DNA of 64,000 bases from JAICJC01 sp963709425. Lineage in GTDB: Bacteria > Actinomycetota > Thermoleophilia > Gaiellales > JAICJC01. The stretch covers positions 558,001 to 622,000 of the forward strand of contig CAVPWG010000004.1 of NCBI GenBank assembly GCA_963709425.1, written 5' to 3'. Below the pieces are notes generated by a model, which was given only the letters and a program-made list of their open reading frames with translations, searched no databases and was not told the DNA's origin. Positions 59,577 to 64,000 of this stretch are shown here, one piece after another. The first letter of the stretch is position 1. Every line of letters begins with the position of its first letter. The position numbers and the translations under genes are program-made.

Positions 59577-60488
59577 GTGGACGCGGTCACCGGGGCGTTC
59601 TCCTACACGGGCTCCGCGATCGCACGCGAGCTCCTCGCCCGCGACCGGCAGGTGCGGACGCTCGTGCGCTCGCCGGCCCCGGCAGGGCATCCGCTCGCCG
59701 GCAGCGTCGAGGTCGCAACGCTGGCCCTCGACGACGAGGCCGCGCTCGTTCGCGCGCTCAGGGGGATCGAGGTGCTCCACAACACCTTCTGGATCAGGTT
59801 TCCCCGCGGCCCGTGGACGTTCGAGTGGGCGATCGCCGGGTCGGCGCGTCTCTTCCGGGCGGCGGCCGCGGCGGGCGTCGAGCGGATCGTCCACATCTCG
59901 GTCACCCGGCCGTCGCTCTCGTCGCCGTATGCGTACTTCCGGGCCAAGGCTGCGGTCGACGAGCTCGCACTGGGCGGCCCGGTGCCCGCGGCGAGCGTCC
60001 GCCCGTCGCTCGTCGTCGGCGGCCGCCAGGAGATCCTCGTCAACAACATCGCCTGGTTCCTGCGCCGTTCGCCGGCGTTCGCCGTGCCGCGCCGCCCGTG
60101 CCGAGTGCAGCCGGTGCACGTCGGCGACGTCGCCCGGATCGCCGCCGATGCCGGCGAGTCGCGCGCGCCGGGCATCCTCGATGCGGTCGGGCCCGAGATC
60201 TTCACCTACCGGGAGCTCGTGCAGGAGATCGGGACCGCGGTCGGGTCTCGGGCCCGGATCGTGCCGCTTCCGGAGCGCGCTGTCGCGGCGCTCGGACGGG
60301 GTGCCGGCCTCGGGCTGCACGACACCGTGGTGACGATGGAGGAGCTGGGAGCGCTCACGGCGAGCCTGCTCACGTCCGACGAGCCGCCGTTGGGTCGAGC
60401 CCGTTTCTCGGACTGGGTCGGGGACCAGGCGGACTGGCTGGGCCGGGAGTACCACTCCGAGCTCGAGCGGCACTGGCGCGCCGAATGA
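59577..60488 (+). CDS. NAD(P)-binding reductase-like protein, NmrA/extended SDR
   Basis: The 303-residue protein has the N-terminal cofactor loop AVTGAFSYTGSAIARELLAR (TGxxxxxG type) and RxLVRSP after the second strand. It lacks an obvious YxxxK (YFRAKAA is the closest, Tyr-Phe-Arg-Ala-Lys), matching atypical SDRs that resemble NmrA or NADH-ubiquinone oxidoreductase 39-kDa relatives. Substrate unknown. It begins 44 bases after the cupredoxin gene. Confidence 0.78.
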   Translation: MDAVTGAFSYTGSAIARELLARDRQVRTLVRSPAPAGHPLAGSVEVATLALDDEAALVRALRGIEVLHNTFWIRFPRGPWTFEWAIAGSARLFRAAAAAGVERIVHISVTRPSLSSPYAYFRAKAAVDELALGGPVPAASVRPSLVVGGRQEILVNNIAWFLRRSPAFAVPRRPCRVQPVHVGDVARIAADAGESRAPGILDAVGPEIFTYRELVQEIGTAVGSRARIVPLPERAVAALGRGAGLGLHDTVVTMEELGALTASLLTSDEPPLGRARFSDWVGDQADWLGREYHSELERHWRAE

Positions 60489-60507
60489 CGCCGGTATCCT
60501 TCCCGGG

Positions 60508-60999
60508 ATGGACTACACAATTCCGGCCGGCGCGAAGATCGGCCACGTGCACCTCAAGGTGTCGGATCTCGATCGCGCCGAGGCGTTCTACCGCGACGTC
60601 CTCGGCTTCGAGGTGCAGCAGCACTACGACTCGTCGGCGGCGTTCCTCTCCGCCGGCGGGTACCACCATCACATCGGCCTGAACATCTGGCAGAGCCGCG
60701 GCGGCCCGCCGCCCGCGCCAGGGACGACCGGCCTCTTCCACCTCGCGATCCTCTACCCCACGCGCGCCGACCTGGCGACCGCGGTGAAGCGCGTGCTCGA
60801 GCAGGGGGTGCCGCTGTCGGGCGCATCCGACCACGGCGTCTCCGAGGCGATCTATCTGCACGACCCGGACGGGAACGGCATCGAGCTCTACCACGACCGT
60901 GACCAGTCCGAGTGGCCGCGCGACCCGGACGGCGGCGTGGCGATGATCACCGAGCCGCTCGACATGGCCGGGCTGCTCGCAGAGGCGCGGTCGCCCTAG
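60508..60999 (+). CDS. Glyoxalase/VOC-family protein (CatE-like)
   Basis: The 163-residue protein has paired beta-alpha-beta-beta-beta modules: GHVHLKVSDLDRAEAFYRDV, HHHIGLNIW, LFHLAILYPTRADLATAV and the late YLHDPDGNGIELYHDR with metal-ligand Glu. This DPDGNGIELY end is typical of ring-cleavage dioxygenase and glyoxalase relatives such as CatE. Exact substrate unknown. It overlaps the convergent nitrilase gene by 4 bases. Confidence 0.85.
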   Translation: MDYTIPAGAKIGHVHLKVSDLDRAEAFYRDVLGFEVQQHYDSSAAFLSAGGYHHHIGLNIWQSRGGPPPAPGTTGLFHLAILYPTRADLATAVKRVLEQGVPLSGASDHGVSEAIYLHDPDGNGIELYHDRDQSEWPRDPDGGVAMITEPLDMAGLLAEARSP

Positions 61000-61889
61000 C
61001 CGCCGACGGAGAACCGAAACACGTCCGGCCGGTGGTAGTGGCCGGCCGGGTCGAAGCGCTGCCGCTCCTCGTCGAGGCGGGCCGGGTCGAGCGTCGCCGT
61101 GAGGATGCCCGGCTCGTCCCAGAGCGGGCCGGCGAGGTAGCTGCCGTCGGGGCCGAGGATCGCCGATCCGCCGCGGTTCATCAGGTCGTCGCCGTCGGCC
61201 AGCGGGACGCCCTCCGGGTGCGACGACGCCCGCAGGAAGACCTCGGCCGTCATGACGTAGGCGCGCGCCTCGCGGGCGATGTGGCGCATCGAGTCGTGCC
61301 AGGCGTCCGAGTCGTCCGCCGTCGGGGCGAGCAGGATCTCGAGCCCGTCCTGGTACAGCGCGAAGCGGGCCAGCGGCATGTTCGTCTCCCAGCAGATCAG
61401 TCCGCCCATCCGCGCGAAACCGGCGTCGACGGTGTGCAGGCTCGACCCGTCGCCCATCCCCCACACCAGCCGCTCGTGGTTGGTCGGCATCAGCTTGCGG
61501 TGATGGCGGCGAAGGGCGCCGTCGGGCCCGTGGACGAGGAGCGAGTTGTAGAGCGTCCCGCCGGCGCGCTCGTTGACGCCGACCGCAAGCCAGACGCCGT
61601 GGCGCTTTGCGATCTCGCCCATGCGGTCGCATGCCGGGCCGGGCACCTCGACCGACTCGCGCATGAGGCGCGCGAACGTCGCCCGGGCGGCGGGGTCGGC
61701 CCCGGCCGCCAGGAACCGCACCCAGCGGTTCGACGGATAGCCGGGGATGAACGCCTCGGGGAAGAGGACGAGCTCGGCCCCCGACGCCGCCGCCTCCGCG
61801 GTGAGCCCGTCGAGGCGCTCGATCGTCGCGGCCCGGTCGAGGATCGCAGGCTCGGCCTGCACGCACGCGACGGTGACGGGGCTCCTCAC
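60996..61889 (-). CDS. Nitrilase-type carbon-nitrogen hydrolase
   Basis: The 297-residue enzyme has Glu45 in LFPEAFIPGYP, Lys132 in HHRKLMPTNHERLVWG and Cys166 in GGLICWETNMPLAR, the exact contexts of branch-1 nitrilases that convert nitriles to acids plus ammonia. It is thus a different branch from the Nit2-like enzyme at 8262. Length is slightly short of typical nitrilases (about 310-350). GTG start. Confidence 0.88.
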   Translation of the reverse strand: MRSPVTVACVQAEPAILDRAATIERLDGLTAEAAASGAELVLFPEAFIPGYPSNRWVRFLAAGADPAARATFARLMRESVEVPGPACDRMGEIAKRHGVWLAVGVNERAGGTLYNSLLVHGPDGALRRHHRKLMPTNHERLVWGMGDGSSLHTVDAGFARMGGLICWETNMPLARFALYQDGLEILLAPTADDSDAWHDSMRHIAREARAYVMTAEVFLRASSHPEGVPLADGDDLMNRGGSAILGPDGSYLAGPLWDEPGILTATLDPARLDEERQRFDPAGHYHRPDVFRFSVGG

Positions 61890-61899
61890 GCGGGCGAGC

Positions 61900-62367
61900 C
61901 TACCGCGCCGTGACCACGGACAGCCGATCGAGGCTGGCGCGCGGCCACAGCGCCTGCGTGTCGTAGTAAACCTCGAACTCCGGCACCGACTCCGGGATCG
62001 CGACCCAGCTCAGCTTCGATCTCGTGAAGATGTGCACGTCGGGAGCGGCCTGGGTGGGGTCGTCGAGCGTCCCGCCGCGGACGAACCACACCTCGGGGCG
62101 GCCGTACTCGCTGTAGACGGCCACCTGGCAGGTGGGGCACCGGAAGATCCGCTGGCTCGAGCCGTCGTCGCGTGGCACGTCGACGGGCTGGGGAGCGCCC
62201 GCGACGAGCTCGACGCGGTCGGCCTCAATCAGCAGGTTGATCACGAAGGCGCTGCCCGTCTGTCGTTGGCAATTCAGGCAGTGACAGCAGTGCGTGAAGA
62301 GCGGCTCGGACATGAGCCGGTAGCGCACGGCTCCGCAGGAGCAGCCCCCTTCAGGCGATGACGTCAT
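61900..62367 (-). CDS. GFA-family zinc protein
   Basis: The 155-residue protein has the GFA (glutathione-dependent formaldehyde-activating-like) zinc pattern: EGGCSCGAVRYRL, THCCHCLNCQRQTGSAF and FRCPTCQVAVYSEYG. Members bind zinc through these Cys; real formaldehyde activity is rare. It lies 19 bases downstream of the aldo/keto reductase fusion gene on the same strand. Confidence 0.87.
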   Translation of the reverse strand: MTSSPEGGCSCGAVRYRLMSEPLFTHCCHCLNCQRQTGSAFVINLLIEADRVELVAGAPQPVDVPRDDGSSQRIFRCPTCQVAVYSEYGRPEVWFVRGGTLDDPTQAAPDVHIFTRSKLSWVAIPESVPEFEVYYDTQALWPRASLDRLSVVTAR

Positions 62368-62386
62368 CCTCGGAACGCTACTCCCG

Positions 62387-64000
62387 TCACGGCGGCTGGA
62401 TGTACCGCGCGCCGAGCGCCGCCGCCAGCGACCGGTGCGCGGGCCCGGCTCCGACGAGCACCGACCCGGCGGGGTCGACGCCGTGGGCCCGCGCGAAGGC
62501 GAGCGGAAGGCCCGGGAGCGGCGGCCGGCACCAGCAGCGCGGCGGCCCGGCGGCGTGCGGGCAGAGCACGGCCTCGAGCGGCCCCGAGGCCGCGGCGGCG
62601 ACGCGGCGGGCGGCGGCGTCGAGGGCCGCCCGGTCGCCGTCCGGGTTCCAGTCGAACACGAGGCGCGGGGCGTTCGCGGGAGCCTCGCCAAGGGCGTCCT
62701 CCCAGCCCTCGCTGTCAAGCGCGCCCGCGGCGACGAACACGCCCGGCTGCGATCCGGCCGGCCGCGGCGCACGGACGAACGCTCGTCGTTCCACGGTCGC
62801 AAAGCCCTCGTCCTCCGCCGGCGGCTCGAGCTCGCGCGCCGCGCGCATCTGCGACGTCGGCGAGAGCAGGCCGGGCTCACGCTTGGCGAGGGCCCGCAGC
62901 TCGTCCGGCCCGGGAAGCGAGCCGGCGCGGTCGAGCAGGCGCTCGACGAGGTTGACCTGGGCCTGCGCGAGCGGCGTGTCGAGCCAGACGCATCGCACGG
63001 CGGCGCCGTGCCGGCCGGCGGCCTCGACGACGTGGCTGCGCGCGGCGCGGGTGAGGTACGTGTTGTCGAGGACGACCCGCCGCGCGCCGCCGTCCAGCGC
63101 CTCGCCGAGGGCGTCTGCGAGGACGAGGAGCGATCCTCCCCGCTCGTCGCGGTTCAGGCGCAGGTAGCCGCAGCCGGCGTGCTCCTCCGCGATCCGGCTC
63201 TTCCCCGCTCCCGGGATCCCCATGATCACGAGGACGTCGGCGATGCTGGCCGTCACCCGCCGGCGTGACCGGGCCGGGGCGGTCCACCCGAACTCCCGGG
63301 CGATCGCAGCCCGCTGTTCGGCGTCGAGCCGAAGCGCCGCGGCAGCGGCTGCCGAGCGGGCGGTCTCGGGACGGCGCGCTCCCGGGATCGCGACCAGCGC
63401 CGGGGAAAGGGTAAGCAGCCACGCGAGGGCGACCTCGACCGGCGTGGAGCCGAGCCCGCCCGCCACCCCGGCGAGCACCTCGTTGCGCGCGAGTCGGCCG
63501 GCGCGCTTCGGCCCGCCGAGCGGCGAGTGGGCGATCACGGCGATCCCGGCGTCTGCGCAGCGCTCGACGACGCCGCCCCGCAGGGCGCGGTCGTCGAACG
63601 GGCTGAGGCCAACCTCGACGGCGGCGACCGGGGCGAGCTCGAGCGCCTCATCGAGTTGGCGGCGGTTGACGTTGCAGATGCCGACCCGCCGGGCGAGCCC
63701 CTGCTCCTGGAGCCGGGCCAGCGCGCGCAGCGACGTTCGCAACGGCGTCCGGGGGTCGGGGGCGTGGAGGAGATAGAGGTCGATCTCGAGCCCGTCGAGC
63801 GCCACGAGGCTCGCCTCGCACTCAGCCAGGATGGCCTTCGCGCGACCGTCCGGGATCCACCCGCCGCCGGTCCGGGCCATGCCGCCCTTCGTCGCGATCC
63901 GCGCGCTCGGCGCCGCTCCCGAGTCGCGCAGGGCGCGGGCCACGAGCCGCTCGTTGTGGCCGAGGTCCCCCGCATCGTGTCCGTACGCGCGGGCGGTGTC
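62387..64000 (-). CDS. Aldo/keto reductase fused to a P-loop kinase-like domain (5' end outside window)
   Basis: At least 538 residues are in frame to the right edge. The N-terminal part is an aldo/keto reductase: DTARAYG (catalytic Asp and Tyr), ATKGG, DLYLLHAPDP, VGICNVNRRQL and AHSPLGG. A P-loop domain follows with Walker A GIPGAGKSRIAEEH and VVLDNTYLTRAARSHVVE, resembling polynucleotide-kinase-like ATPases. A C-terminal segment with DWNPDGDRAAL may be HAD-like. The substrate link between the halves is not known. The first residues lie beyond the window. Confidence 0.85.
   Translation of the reverse strand, partial: DTARAYGHDAGDLGHNERLVARALRDSGAAPSARIATKGGMARTGGGWIPDGRAKAILAECEASLVALDGLEIDLYLLHAPDPRTPLRTSLRALARLQEQGLARRVGICNVNRRQLDEALELAPVAAVEVGLSPFDDRALRGGVVERCADAGIAVIAHSPLGGPKRAGRLARNEVLAGVAGGLGSTPVEVALAWLLTLSPALVAIPGARRPETARSAAAAAALRLDAEQRAAIAREFGWTAPARSRRRVTASIADVLVIMGIPGAGKSRIAEEHAGCGYLRLNRDERGGSLLVLADALGEALDGGARRVVLDNTYLTRAARSHVVEAAGRHGAAVRCVWLDTPLAQAQVNLVERLLDRAGSLPGPDELRALAKREPGLLSPTSQMRAARELEPPAEDEGFATVERRAFVRAPRPAGSQPGVFVAAGALDSEGWEDALGEAPANAPRLVFDWNPDGDRAALDAAARRVAAAASGPLEAVLCPHAAGPPRCWCRPPLPGLPLAFARAHGVDPAGSVLVGAGPAHRSLAAALGARYIQPP

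Overview
The window is very G+C-rich bacterial DNA with GTG/TTG starts, ATGA/GTGA stop-start overlaps and a tRNA gene without an encoded CCA. ClpS, YugP, CtaG, LigA, GAF-GAF-GGDEF proteins and an aldo/keto reductase-kinase fusion together suggest an actinomycete, most likely a deep-branching Thermoleophilia-type lineage. That placement is inference, because no rRNA or marker tree is available here.

Region 1 (1-25.5 kb) is ordinary chromosome: a lipid kinase, a thioesterase, two tandem diguanylate cyclases, an acyl-CoA dehydrogenase/hydrolase pair, a nitrilase-CtaG-ClpS run, a hydantoinase A/B - Ntn acyltransferase - amidase - sarcosine-oxidase-like catabolic block, a Grx4-BolA pair, an ATP-dependent DNA ligase, a TPP-riboswitch-controlled thiamine-precursor ABC transporter, YqgE, a peptidoglycan amidase and a metallophosphoesterase.

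Region 2 (about 25.5-54.23 kb) is accessory. A 28.2 kb integrative element lies between two identical 25-bp copies of the 3' end of a tRNA-Pro(CGG) gene. At its right end are a decayed primase/ATPase, an excisionase-like gene, a tyrosine integrase and the intact tRNA. Beyond its left att site lies a relic of a second, related integrase, so elements have accreted in tandem. The interior carries small secreted proteins, lipoproteins, beta-propellers, RTX-type proteins, metal-homeostasis genes (cation diffusion facilitator, ArsR fused in frame to a 7Fe-type ferredoxin), an Ltp-type lipoprotein of the phage superinfection-exclusion kind, and broken genes. Its most unusual feature is a family of about 70-100-residue cysteine-rich proteins: four intact and about nine degenerate copies, all on the + strand and spread over 17 kb between unrelated cargo. 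Several other dispersed repeats (190 bp, 157 bp, 41 bp, 25 bp) and truncation junctions indicate repeated shuffling.

Region 3 (54.3-64 kb) returns to chromosome: a Nif3-type protein, a strong promoter with a terminator-bearing leader and a 53-residue protein, DacB, LigA, a cupredoxin lipoprotein, an NmrA-type reductase, a glyoxalase, a nitrilase, a GFA-type zinc protein, and an aldo/keto reductase-kinase fusion that runs off the right edge.
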